Part shown: in pieces, positions 1 through 5,928 of the stretch
Numbering within the stretch: the stretch's first letter is position 1
Layout of the letters: the number at the start of each line of letters is the position of its first letter
Source: a virus
Virus record (IMG/VR): IMGVR_UViG_3300042876_000240
Location: 1 to 40,223 of that record
Length of the DNA stretch: 40,223 nucleotides
Reading direction: 5' to 3' (one strand)
Program-made: the position numbers and the translations under genes
The notes under the pieces: model-generated
Seen by the model: only the letters and a program-made list of their open reading frames with translations
Told to the model about the DNA's origin: nothing
The model's database searches: none

Positions 1-8
1 ATTCTTTT
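1..8. repeat. eight-base end repeat (left copy)
   Basis: ATTCTTTT at the first eight bases equals the last eight (40216-40223). It is short enough to be chance by itself, but merging the copies restores an open gene, so it probably marks the closure point of a circular sequence. Confidence 0.65.
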
Positions 9-242
9 GGCGCGCATCGCCTCACCGCTTCCATCGAAGCGGCCACAGCGTTGATACAGCGGGAACTGCCAGAGATTGATGGGGTCTTGCCTCTTCGCGC
101 TGGCGGCGAGGCATGGCTGTGGCCCGCTCGCGGCCCGTCCTACAAGGGCTGGCGCGTCACCGCCGCCACGCCCGCGCTGTCGGCCTGCGCCGCCTTCTGC
201 CGCGCGAAAGCTGCCATGACCTCTCAGGAGCCCACGCTATGA
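3..242 (+). CDS. C-terminal part of a phage hypothetical protein that continues from the right end of the window
   Basis: The reading frame is open from the first bases of the window to TGA at 240-242 with no convincing start. It encodes ...FGAHRLTASIEAATAL and later YKGWRVTAATPALSACAAF. From memory this resembles a widespread phage family of unknown function with an FTASLDAA-type motif and a C-terminal ATPALALCAAALRA-type helix. The missing N-terminus matches the gene at 40005-40223: overlapping the shared ATTCTTTT gives one uninterrupted frame of about 150 codons. The gene ends in the EPTL/GGAGCCCACG junction used by its neighbours, and its stop overlaps the next ATG. The protein is probably soluble; its function is unknown. 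Confidence 0.8.
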   Translation, partial: SFGAHRLTASIEAATALIQRELPEIDGVLPLRAGGEAWLWPARGPSYKGWRVTAATPALSACAAFCRAKAAMTSQEPTL

Positions 243-388
243 GCGAGACGGCGCGACTGATTGACGAGGTGCGCAGGGTTGTCAGGCGTGTTGGCGCGAC
301 ATTCACGCCGGATGCCGAGAAGATCAAAGCCTACGAAGCGGCCATGACAGCAAGACGTAAGCTCAACCACCCGGAGCCCACGCCATGA
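239..388 (+). CDS. small hypothetical protein (49 aa)
   Basis: A 49-residue, basic, mostly helical protein (MSETARLIDEVRRVVRRVG...). The ATG overlaps the upstream TGA by four bases (ATGA), and GGAG lies eight bases before it. Its own stop again overlaps the next ATG, and the last four residues are EPTP, encoded by the recurrent junction sequence. I recognise no family. The coupled position in the accessory series is the main evidence that it is translated. Confidence 0.6.
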   Translation: MSETARLIDEVRRVVRRVGATFTPDAEKIKAYEAAMTARRKLNHPEPTP

Positions 389-900
389 GCGACACGCCTC
401 AACCCGCCCCCTCCCCTGATGGATGGGGGCAACCGCCGACCATTGAACAAGGGCGGGTGTACGAGGTTGCCGCCCCATTCATTCGGGTTGTCGCGTCGCG
501 GTATGAAGAAGACGAAGACGGCAGGGGGACGCTCTTTTTCGCATCATGGCGTCCCGGCGTCCTTTATGAATGCGCTGGGCCATACGGTGACGACACGCGC
601 GCCTACTGCCACGGCGTTGGTAAAGCCATTTTTCGTTGCGTGTCCATCGCCACGCTGCCGCGCCCTTACCCTGCGCGGGTTTTCTTTACTAGGAGCTTCA
701 TCACTCCGGATAAGAAGGCTTTCGGCAAGCAGACGCTGCGCCTAACCACCGTCCCGGCCTTCCGGCGGCGCATCAGCGGATGGGGTCAGCATTATGAAGT
801 GGAGCCGATGCCCGACGACGACGTTCGCGCCATGGTCGAGCAGGAACGCGCTCGCTTCTACGTTTCTCCCCTCCCTCCCTCCCTGGAGCCCACGAGATGA
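385..900 (+). CDS. hypothetical accessory protein (171 aa)
   Basis: A 171-residue soluble protein with a mixed hydrophobic pattern, several aromatic residues (GTLFFASWRPGVLYE, ARVFFTRSFITPDKKAFG) and no membrane segment. It starts at an ATGA overlap preceded by CCGGAGCCCACGCC and ends with EPTR at the next junction, where its TGA overlaps the following ATG. It is the largest gene of the left accessory series. I do not recognise a domain. Confidence 0.65.
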   Translation: MSDTPQPAPSPDGWGQPPTIEQGRVYEVAAPFIRVVASRYEEDEDGRGTLFFASWRPGVLYECAGPYGDDTRAYCHGVGKAIFRCVSIATLPRPYPARVFFTRSFITPDKKAFGKQTLRLTTVPAFRRRISGWGQHYEVEPMPDDDVRAMVEQERARFYVSPLPPSLEPTR

Positions 901-1112
901 GGTGCGATCAGATGCCAGACCGCAGCTCCGAACAGCACTGGCGAGCGCAGCGCCTACGCAAGGCGGAGTCCGCGATCCAGAAGATCATCACGGACCTCTA
1001 CACCGAAGACTTCATCCGCGTCGAGCATGTCAGGATCGACACGCGCGAGTGGAGCTACGGAAGCGTCACCCTTCTCACTGCCGATGATCTCGACCCGGAG
1101 CCCACGCCATGA
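897..1112 (+). CDS. small hypothetical protein (71 aa)
   Basis: A 71-residue protein with an N-terminal helix rich in Arg, Gln and Lys (HWRAQRLRKAESAIQKII) followed by a short strand-rich part (FIRVEHVRIDTREWSYGS) and the EPTP ending. The ATG at 897 overlaps the upstream stop and has GGAG eight bases before it. A second in-frame ATG at 912 is possible but lacks that spacing. No family is recognised. Confidence 0.6.
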   Translation: MRCDQMPDRSSEQHWRAQRLRKAESAIQKIITDLYTEDFIRVEHVRIDTREWSYGSVTLLTADDLDPEPTP

Positions 1113-1390
1113 GCGACATAACCAAAATCTGGATCACCAAGTACGCGCTGACTGGCGGCATCCACGAGGCGCAGGCGCGGATCAGGGCCGACGGCTACTG
1201 CCAAGAAGTTGATGCGGAAGGCAATGTCGTGCCGCTGCACAAGGGCGGCTTCTGGGGCTTTCCCGGCTACACCACGAGCCGGGAAGACGCGATCAAGCAG
1301 GCCGAGGCCATGCGCTTGAAGAAGATCAAGAACCTGGAGGCCCAGTTGGACAAGCTCAGGGAGATGACGTTCGCGGAGCCCACGCCATGA
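1109..1390 (+). CDS. hypothetical phage protein, strand-rich with C-terminal helix (93 aa)
   Basis: The N-terminal half looks like a small beta domain that opens with KIWITKYALTGGIHEAQARI and has a glycine/aromatic loop GGFWGFPGYTTS. The last 30 residues form a charged helix (KKIKNLEAQLDKLREM). KIWVTKYALT-type openings occur in small accessory proteins of many phages; the function is unknown. The start is ATGA-coupled after CCGGAGCCCACGCC, and the protein ends in EPTP at the next junction. Confidence 0.65.
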   Translation: MSDITKIWITKYALTGGIHEAQARIRADGYCQEVDAEGNVVPLHKGGFWGFPGYTTSREDAIKQAEAMRLKKIKNLEAQLDKLREMTFAEPTP

Positions 1391-1683
1391 GCAGCGAACA
1401 ACCACGAGAGAACGCACTTCGCCGCATCGTGGCTTTCTTGGACAGCATCGAAGGCGAAGGCGCTGGCTATGGCGGGATGGCTGAATACGAGACCGCCCGC
1501 AAGGCGGCGCGCGACATGGCTGATGATGTCGAGTTGGCATACGGCATGTTGTGGCACGCATCCGGCGTGAGAGGCCGATGGGCGATGGAGGCCGTTGACG
1601 CCGCTCGGAAGGAACTGCTCAGGCACATTGACAAGCCCGGCCAGGCGCGCGGCATTACGAACGCGAGGGAGCTTTTGGAATGA
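1387..1683 (+). CDS. hypothetical helical protein (98 aa)
   Basis: A 98-residue acidic, helical protein (ALRRIVAFLDSIEGEGAG, ARKAARDMADDVELAYGM). It starts at an ATGA overlap after GCGGAGCCCACGCC. Its end is unlike its neighbours: it finishes ARELLE with GAGCTTTTGGA before the next ATG, so the following junction kept the overlap but not the repeated sequence. No family is recognised. Confidence 0.6.
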   Translation: MSSEQPRENALRRIVAFLDSIEGEGAGYGGMAEYETARKAARDMADDVELAYGMLWHASGVRGRWAMEAVDAARKELLRHIDKPGQARGITNARELLE

Positions 1684-2051
1684 GCGATCGTGAGATGGGA
1701 GACCTGTCGATATCGGGCGTCCTGAAAACGACGAACGACGATCACGCGGGCGAACTCGCTTCCCTGCGAACCAAGCTGGCGAAGGCGGAGCGAGAACGGG
1801 ACGAGGCAATTGCCGAGGAAGCGCGCAAGCGTCGCAAGCTCCACGAGGATGCTTGGGCCGAGGCCCGCAAGTTCTTAGCTCGCGCCAAAGCCGCCGAGGC
1901 CCGCGTCAAGGCGCTGGAGGAGGCGTTGGTCTGGTACGGCGAACAGGCCCGCCTTGCCCGCCTAATCCATAGCGAGGGCGACAAAGGCCGACATGCGCTG
2001 GCAGACGACGGAGGTCGCCGCGCCCGCGCCACCTTGGAGGAGCCCACATGA
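1680..2051 (+). CDS. coiled-coil hypothetical protein (123 aa)
   Basis: From about residue 25 to 90 the protein is a long charged heptad-type helix (ELASLRTKLAKAERERDEAI, then RRKLHEDAWAEARKFLARAK), consistent with a coiled coil. Proteins of this type, resembling Ea22-like accessory proteins, are common in phage early regions without known roles. It is coupled to the genes on both sides by ATGA overlaps, and its end carries the GGAGCCCAC junction in a slightly shortened form. Confidence 0.65.
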   Translation: MSDREMGDLSISGVLKTTNDDHAGELASLRTKLAKAERERDEAIAEEARKRRKLHEDAWAEARKFLARAKAAEARVKALEEALVWYGEQARLARLIHSEGDKGRHALADDGGRRARATLEEPT

Positions 2052-2431
2052 CGCGAGAGCAATTGGACGAGCTGGAGAAGCTGGCCGCCGAGGCGACACC
2101 GAGGCCATGGTTCGTCCACAACTTCGCGGACCCCGCCGTCTCTAGCGACCCGAGCGCGCATGACGTGACAATCTCCTGCGTCACGCCGGATCATATCACG
2201 GTCGCCAGCATGGGCGGCGGGTTCCACGGATACAAGAGCATTGAGCAGGCCGTTGCCGACGCCAGATTCATTGATGCCGTCGGCAACGCCTTCCCCGAAC
2301 TCATCCGCCTCGCGCGGATCGGGATGGACGCGGAGGAGAGGATCAAGGAACTGCAAGAGGAGCTTACGGACGCGAAGGCTGATGCCGAGCGCTGGGCCGA
2401 TGCCTATGCGGAAGGGGGATTCCACCTATGA
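2048..2431 (+). CDS. Ea22-like hypothetical protein (127 aa)
   Basis: It begins MTREQLDELEKLAAEATPRP, contains an ATPRPWFVHN motif followed by a strand-rich centre (VTISCVTPDHITVASMGGG), then IEQAVADARFIDAVGNAFPE and a charged C-terminal helix. The combination PRPW...DARFI..A...PELI is typical of Ea22/Ead-like phage accessory proteins, whose role is unknown. A 33-base stretch coding ELIRLARIGMDAE at 2304-2336 is repeated exactly in the next gene, indicating recent duplication or recombination. Confidence 0.7.
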   Translation: MTREQLDELEKLAAEATPRPWFVHNFADPAVSSDPSAHDVTISCVTPDHITVASMGGGFHGYKSIEQAVADARFIDAVGNAFPELIRLARIGMDAEERIKELQEELTDAKADAERWADAYAEGGFHL

Positions 2432-2649
2432 CGCGAGAGCAACTGGACAAGCTCGCGAGCGATTTGTTGTCGCAGCCGCCGCGAACGAACCAATCAGTTT
2501 GCCTCTTAGTAGATCAAGCCGCCGAACTTATCCGCCTCGCGCGGATCGGGATGGACGCGGAGAACGAACGGAAGCGCCGCGAGAGGCTCAAATTCCTCGG
2601 GTTGCTGGCGGGATCAAACTCGGATCAAACTAGGGAGCCCCGCCCATGA
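2428..2649 (+). CDS. shortened paralogue of the preceding Ea22-like protein (73 aa)
   Basis: Both ends of this short protein match the preceding gene: it opens MTREQLDKL (MTREQLDEL upstream) and later has AELIRLARIGMDAE, encoded by DNA identical over 33 bases. The central strand domain of the upstream copy is absent. It therefore looks like a deletion derivative that kept start and tail, or a cassette built by recombination at short identities. It ends REPRP with a variant junction (GGGAGCCCCGCCC) and overlaps the next start. Confidence 0.6.
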   Translation: MTREQLDKLASDLLSQPPRTNQSVCLLVDQAAELIRLARIGMDAENERKRRERLKFLGLLAGSNSDQTREPRP

Positions 2650-2978
2650 GCGCCCCTGACACGAGCACCGCCGCAGGCGAGGCGATGGCAGACAAGCTGG
2701 AGAACTGGCAACGCTATGGCGCTTCGGGCATGGGGAAGACGCTCCCCGAGGTCACTTCCGACGCCGCCGCCCTGATCCGCTCCCTATGCGCGGAAAACGA
2801 TGAACTGAAGGGGCACCTGGCGAAAGCCGTGATTCTATCACGGCGCGTCAGGTACGCTCTGCAATCGAGCGTGATGGACGCAGACTGGCGCGCGGTTATG
2901 GAGGCGGTCCGCGCCTACGATGACAGCGTGATAGGGGCCGTGAACCGCGCCGCCATGAAAGGACCCGCCCATGACTGA
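2646..2978 (+). CDS. hypothetical helical accessory protein (110 aa)
   Basis: A 110-residue protein with short helices (GEAMADKLENWQRYGASGMG, DAAALIRSLCAENDELKGHL, WRAVMEAVRAYDDSV). The motif AALIRSL.AENDELK resembles the DAAALIR..ENERL helix common in small phage accessory proteins. It starts at an ATGA junction and ends eight bases inside the next gene. Function unknown. Confidence 0.6.
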   Translation: MSAPDTSTAAGEAMADKLENWQRYGASGMGKTLPEVTSDAAALIRSLCAENDELKGHLAKAVILSRRVRYALQSSVMDADWRAVMEAVRAYDDSVIGAVNRAAMKGPAHD

Positions 2979-3270
2979 CAGAGAGAAGATCATTGAGGCG
3001 ATGGCGAAGGCGATCGCTGGGGCGCAAGGGTACTCAGCCGACAACTGGCGAGGTTTCTTCTATACCGCCCGCGCCGCCCTCTCCGCTATTGAGGGGATGG
3101 GATGCGTGGTGGTGCCGAGGGAAATTGACGACGGGACTGCCGAGGCGATTTGGGCAGGCGCTTACGGTGAATGGGCGGAGTTCGGCGCTTCTGACAAGGA
3201 TGGAGGCCGCGCCGCTCATCGAGCAGCTATTGCCGCCTCCCCCTTCGCGAAGGAGACGAGCGATGGATGA
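2971..3270 (+). CDS. hypothetical protein, first of a tandem paralogue pair (99 aa)
   Basis: It opens MTDREKIIEAMAKAIAGAQGY, closely matching MDDREKQIEAIARAVCRAHGY of the next gene, so the pair arose by tandem duplication. A second block, FFYTARAALSAIEGM, matches the pattern in which VYVHAATAAHAAVAPLI follows downstream. The ATG at 2971 overlaps the previous gene by eight bases and follows GGACCCGCCC. The function of this family of short phage proteins is unknown. Confidence 0.65.
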   Translation: MTDREKIIEAMAKAIAGAQGYSADNWRGFFYTARAALSAIEGMGCVVVPREIDDGTAEAIWAGAYGEWAEFGASDKDGGRAAHRAAIAASPFAKETSDG

Positions 3271-3571
3271 CAGAGAGAAACAGATCGAGGCGATTGCGCG
3301 GGCGGTATGCCGAGCGCACGGCTACGACCCTGACGAGCCCTCTATCAACGTCGATACGGGAGAAAGGCTCCCGTCTTGGCGCGTGTATGTTCATGCGGCA
3401 ACTGCCGCCCATGCCGCCGTCGCCCCTCTCATCCGAGCGGAGGCGTATGAGCGAGCGGCGAAATACCTTGAGGCCCAGCCAGACAACGGCATTTCGCATC
3501 AGGCGCTATGGCGTCACGCCGCCGCCATCCGCGCGCTAGGGGATTCCCCCTCGCCAGGAACTGAGGTATAA
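3263..3571 (+). CDS. hypothetical protein, second of the tandem paralogue pair (102 aa)
   Basis: The start at 3263 is chosen because MDDREKQIEAIARAVCRAHG aligns with the start of the preceding gene and AGGAGACGAGCG lies just upstream. It has a predicted helix-rich C-terminus (EAYERAAKYLEAQPDNGISH). It is the last gene of the left plus-strand series; the following 600 bases carry no convincing gene. Function unknown. Confidence 0.65.
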   Translation: MDDREKQIEAIARAVCRAHGYDPDEPSINVDTGERLPSWRVYVHAATAAHAAVAPLIRAEAYERAAKYLEAQPDNGISHQALWRHAAAIRALGDSPSPGTEV

Positions 3572-3599
3572 GGCGGCCGGCCGGTTGAGCTGACGATGG

Positions 3600-3960
3600 C
3601 AATAGGGCTTGTCCCTCGCCGGAGGCAAGTGGGGCAACCCCCCGGCATCAGGATCTCCGGAGGCTTCGGCTTCTGGCACTATTCGCCCGAAAGGGCAACG
3701 AGAAGGGTTGGACGCGGGTGCAAATCCCGCCCCGAAGGCGCAAGCCTTCGGGTGGCTGAGAAGCATAGGCGCAACCCGCCTGTATGAGCGCGGTTCCGAG
3801 GGGATGGGGTTCTATCCCGTCCGCGAGGCAACCTGATTAGGCCGCGCTCATACAGTTCATGCGGGCGGCACGGAAGGACGTGCGTTCCGAAGGCGGGCAG
3901 TCCGGTTGATCTGGACGTGGGGTCTCGCCAGCTGGTATCAAGCCCAGCCCCGCATGATCC
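3600..3960 (+). ncRNA. candidate large structured RNA, class unknown
   Basis: There is no convincing gene here, but stable plus-strand hairpins are packed end to end. GCCGG/CCGGC (3618-3622, 3642-3646) encloses GGGG-CAA-CCCC. An eight-pair stem with a TTCG loop spans 3657-3676, and GCCC-GAAA-GGGC spans 3685-3696. A five-pair stem with the seven-base loop TGCAAAT (3714-3730) resembles a tRNA T-arm. A nine-pair stem with a GCAA loop spans 3731-3752. A perfect 14-pair stem joins 3780-3793 to 3842-3855 and encloses GGGAT...ATCCC. GCACG...CGTGC spans 3868-3883. UUCG and GNRA loops appear only on the plus strand. The boundaries are guesses, and I could not assign a known family. Confidence 0.6.
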
Positions 3961-4021
3961 TTACAGACCTTACCCCAGTTTACCACGGGGCGCTATAATC
4001 GGCGCGCCTCCCTGAAACGGC

Positions 4022-4054
4022 AAAAAGCCCGCCGCCCCTTCCGGGACGACGGGC
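4022..4054 (-). terminator. Rho-independent terminator of the leftward late operon
   Basis: On the minus strand GCCCGTCGTCCC pairs with GGGGCGGCGGGC around a short CGGAA-type loop, followed by TTTTT. The two positions that are C/A mismatches on the plus strand become G-U pairs on the minus strand, so the fold belongs to minus-strand RNA. It lies about 110 bases past the stop of the last late gene at 4167. Confidence 0.85.
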
Positions 4055-4166
4055 CTCGCTTGCTGTTCCGGCGAAGCGGGATACTCAGCCAGGATTCCGA
4101 AGATGGCTCTCCGTCGCTGTAAGATGCCCGGGCACGCCCCGGCGCGCTTGCCCTTCCGGGCGAAGA

Positions 4167-4769
4167 TCAGGGGCGGTTCACTCGCTCTTGCGCCTCGCGC
4201 GCCACGCGCGGGCCACGAGCGCGAAGAGCCAGATGTCGAGCACGATCGCGCCAGCCCAGAAGAGCGCCTTTAAAAGTCCCCCATCCCCCAAGAACGATAA
4301 GGCTGGCATACTGAAGGCCCGTCGCGATGTCAGTGTAAGACCAGCCGATGAGCGGGCGCGGCCTTGGCAGGCCAACAGGTATCACGCCTTTGTAGGCGAG
4401 GAATGCTGTCAAAACGATAACGCCGTGTAGCCCTGCCATCACCAGCGATGGCAGCCTGACGGATTCCCATAGGAGGGATATCAGAATCAGCGCTGCGAAC
4501 GTAGTGAGGTTCTTGATCGTGAGGTCAATGAGCGGATCGGCGGAGAACTTCCACGCGAGCATGGAAGCGACCCAGCCGGCCGCCATCACGCCCCATACGG
4601 GGATGAGGCCGGGCTCGCGCGTGCGGACGGCGTCAGCCCCCGCCGCGAGCAAGACGGCGAGAAACCACGCCGTCCAGACGGTCAAGCCGAGCCCGACGCT
4701 CGGCCCGATCCACGCATGATGCAGCGCGGCCAGGACCCCCGCGATGGGGAACGTGAGGAGCGCGATCAC
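4167..4769 (-). CDS. multi-pass membrane protein of the lysis region, possibly frameshifted at its end (200 aa)
   Basis: At least four hydrophobic segments are visible (IALLTFPIAGVLAALHHAWI, LTVWTAWFLAVLLAAGADAV, LTTFAALILISLLWE, LVMAGLHGVIVLTAFLAY). The start overlaps the upstream stop as ATGA. The last 35 residues in this frame are charged and arginine-rich. The +1 frame over the same bases gives a better membrane end (ALFWAGAIVLDIWLFALVAR) and stops at 4178. The switch could occur at the GGGGGATGGGGG stretch near 4280. As the last gene of the late operon, beside endolysin and spanins, it may act in lysis (holin or antiholin) or be an unrelated membrane protein. Confidence 0.65.
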   Translation of the reverse strand: MIALLTFPIAGVLAALHHAWIGPSVGLGLTVWTAWFLAVLLAAGADAVRTREPGLIPVWGVMAAGWVASMLAWKFSADPLIDLTIKNLTTFAALILISLLWESVRLPSLVMAGLHGVIVLTAFLAYKGVIPVGLPRPRPLIGWSYTDIATGLQYASLIVLGGWGTFKGALLGWRDRARHLALRARGPRVAREAQERVNRP

Positions 4770-5038
4770 TTGTTGCCCCCGCCGTCCATCTTCTGCGGGC
4801 GGGGATCAAACGGCGTGATGTCGAGATGGATTTTCCCAAGCTCCCCCTCGACGCCGGAGCAGCGGTCGATGAACGTCTTGCGCTGAAGCGGGCCGAGATT
4901 GGGATGCAGGCTGACGAAGGCCCGCATGGTTTCGGTCACGCGCTGATTGCCACGGTGAGCTGCTGCCAGAGCGCGCGCCAAGTCCTCTGCCCTACGGTTC
5001 AGGTCTGCCGCCGCAGCGGCGGCTTTAGGCTCGGTCAT
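4766..5038 (-). CDS. small soluble protein of the lysis region (90 aa)
   Basis: The start at 5038 is set by a strong ribosome-binding site, GGAGGAAGGGAA immediately before ATG. The N-terminal half is an alanine-rich helix (LNRRAEDLARALAAAHRGNQ); the rest is polar (LGPLQRKTFIDRCSGVEGEL). There is no membrane segment. It overlaps the 53-residue membrane gene upstream by 14 bases and the membrane gene downstream by four. No family is recognised. Confidence 0.6.
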   Translation of the reverse strand: MTEPKAAAAAADLNRRAEDLARALAAAHRGNQRVTETMRAFVSLHPNLGPLQRKTFIDRCSGVEGELGKIHLDITPFDPRPQKMDGGGNK

Positions 5039-5186
5039 TTCCCTTCCTCCATGTCCTGTTGAAATACGCGACGGCTCCGGCGAAGACAACGATTGACCAC
5101 GCCACCCCGCTCCATCCCCACAGATCATATGCCGTGTCGCAATAGGCGAGCACCGAACAGACGGCGGCGGCCTTGATCGTGTTCAT
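5025..5186 (-). CDS. small membrane protein, holin candidate (53 aa)
   Basis: The protein reads MNTIKAAAVCSVLAYCDTAY, then DLWGWSGVAWSIVVFAGAVA and a basic tail (FNRTWRKGNDRA). One clear membrane helix is present, preceded by a weaker hydrophobic stretch. The start overlaps the XhlA-like gene's stop as ATGA. A short membrane protein with a basic C-terminus in the lysis cassette could be a holin, but sequence alone cannot separate it from the other membrane genes here. Confidence 0.65.
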   Translation of the reverse strand: MNTIKAAAVCSVLAYCDTAYDLWGWSGVAWSIVVFAGAVAYFNRTWRKGNDRA

Positions 5187-5362
5187 TTGCCGAGCGCCTT
5201 CAATGCTTGCTGGATGCGATCCCAATAAGTCAGAACCAGAGTGCCGATCAGGCCAAGCGCTGCCTTGATCCCCCAGCTTTCGACCGACTTCAACTTGTCT
5301 TCGATAGCCTTGACGCGATGATTGAGCAGCGCCAGCTTGGTTTCGGAGCTTTCCTCGGTCAT
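5183..5362 (-). CDS. XhlA-like coiled-coil/membrane protein (59 aa)
   Basis: The N-terminus is a coiled coil (TKLALLNHRVKAIEDKLKSV) and the C-terminus is one membrane helix (IKAALGLIGTLVLTYWD) ending KALGK. This is the layout of XhlA/haemolysin-type phage proteins, which associate with the membrane and assist holin-mediated lysis. ATGA overlaps link it to Rz1 upstream and the 53-residue membrane protein downstream. The start at 5362 is chosen for that overlap. Confidence 0.75.
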   Translation of the reverse strand: MTEESSETKLALLNHRVKAIEDKLKSVESWGIKAALGLIGTLVLTYWDRIQQALKALGK

Positions 5363-5556
5363 GGCCAGCAACCTTGCCGAGCGCCGAACGTGTTGTGAGA
5401 GACGATGGCGCGAGACAAGACGGGTTCGCGCTGGACAAGCCCAGCCGGATCGTTAGGGCGCGGCATTCGGGAAAACCCGGCGCAATTCTCGGCATTCGGC
5501 AGGCAGCCCGCCAAGATCAATGCACAGGCCAACGTCATCGCGAGACGCGGTTTCAT
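5359..5556 (-). CDS. Rz1: o-spanin, Rz1-like outer-membrane lipoprotein (65 aa)
   Basis: It starts MKPRLAMTLACALILAGC: a basic start, a hydrophobic core and the lipobox LAGC with Cys18 as the predicted lipidation site. The mature part is short and lacks transmembrane segments. It begins inside the Rz gene in another frame and overruns its end, the classic nested Rz/Rz1 arrangement. Rz1 sits in the outer membrane and joins Rz across the periplasm to fuse the membranes at the last step of lysis. The mature part is less proline-rich than lambda Rz1. Confidence 0.8.
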   Translation of the reverse strand: MKPRLAMTLACALILAGCLPNAENCAGFSRMPRPNDPAGLVQREPVLSRAIVSHNTFGARQGCWP

Positions 5557-5725
5557 TATCAACGCTCCGGCGGTTCTGAAAGGCTTCGATGGTCTTTTGA
5601 GCGCGGGCGGCGCGCTCGGCTTGGACGGCGCTATCCCGGATGGCGAGGACGATCCAACCGCAAAGCAGGACGAAGGCCACGCCGCCCGCCAGCATGGCGT
5701 AGATGCGAAAGGGGATGGCAGGCAT
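5453..5725 (-). CDS. Rz: i-spanin, Rz-like inner-membrane protein (90 aa)
   Basis: There is an N-terminal membrane helix (IYAMLAGGVAFVLLCGWIVL), then a periplasmic helix (RDSAVQAERAARAQKTIEAF) and a Cys-containing C-terminus (DVGLCIDLGGLPAECREL). This is the usual i-spanin layout, and the nested Rz1 supports it. The ATG at 5725 overlaps the preceding stop as TGATG. Confidence 0.8.
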   Translation of the reverse strand: MPAIPFRIYAMLAGGVAFVLLCGWIVLAIRDSAVQAERAARAQKTIEAFQNRRSVDNETASRDDVGLCIDLGGLPAECRELRRVFPNAAP

Positions 5726-5928
5726 CAGAAGTCCTCCCACTCGTCAGGCCGAACATAGACTTGCGCGTCATGGACAGCGCCGAACCGCTTGGGCGCTTCC
5801 TCGGCTTCAATGAGGCGCGGCAGATAGCGGCCGGTGTAGAGCGGCGGGCGCGACGGCAGGTTGCTTTGCCGAGTGTCGTTGTGGCGACGGATCGGCTTTG
5901 TGCAATGGGGGCGGAGCTGGCGGGGCAT
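5725..5928 (-). CDS. small hypothetical protein between endolysin and spanins (67 aa)
   Basis: A basic, proline-rich, soluble protein beginning MPRQLRPHCTKPIRRHNDTR and ending VYVRPDEWEDF. TGATG overlaps join it to endolysin upstream and Rz downstream. The alternative upstream start at 5955 would lie inside the endolysin gene and lacks coupling. No family is recognised. Confidence 0.55.
   Translation of the reverse strand: MPRQLRPHCTKPIRRHNDTRQSNLPSRPPLYTGRYLPRLIEAEEAPKRFGAVHDAQVYVRPDEWEDF

Noticed and set aside
1-8. The eight-base end repeat as an attachment core or cohesive end
   Set aside because: It lies inside one reconstructed gene far from the integrase, and a P22-type headful packager has no fixed cohesive ends; a closure overlap is simpler.
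3714-3752. tmRNA, permuted tmRNA or ordinary tRNA
   Set aside because: The T-arm-like stem is good, but there is no CCA-type acceptor end, no D-arm and no GGATTCGAC-type start; the loop has G at the usual T55.
3609-3836. Open frames inside the structured RNA region
   Set aside because: Their codons coincide with the hairpin stems, composition is not protein-like and no binding site precedes them.
3994-3999. Perfect TATAAT on the plus strand
   Set aside because: No acceptable -35 box at 16-18 bases, and it faces only the opposing terminator.
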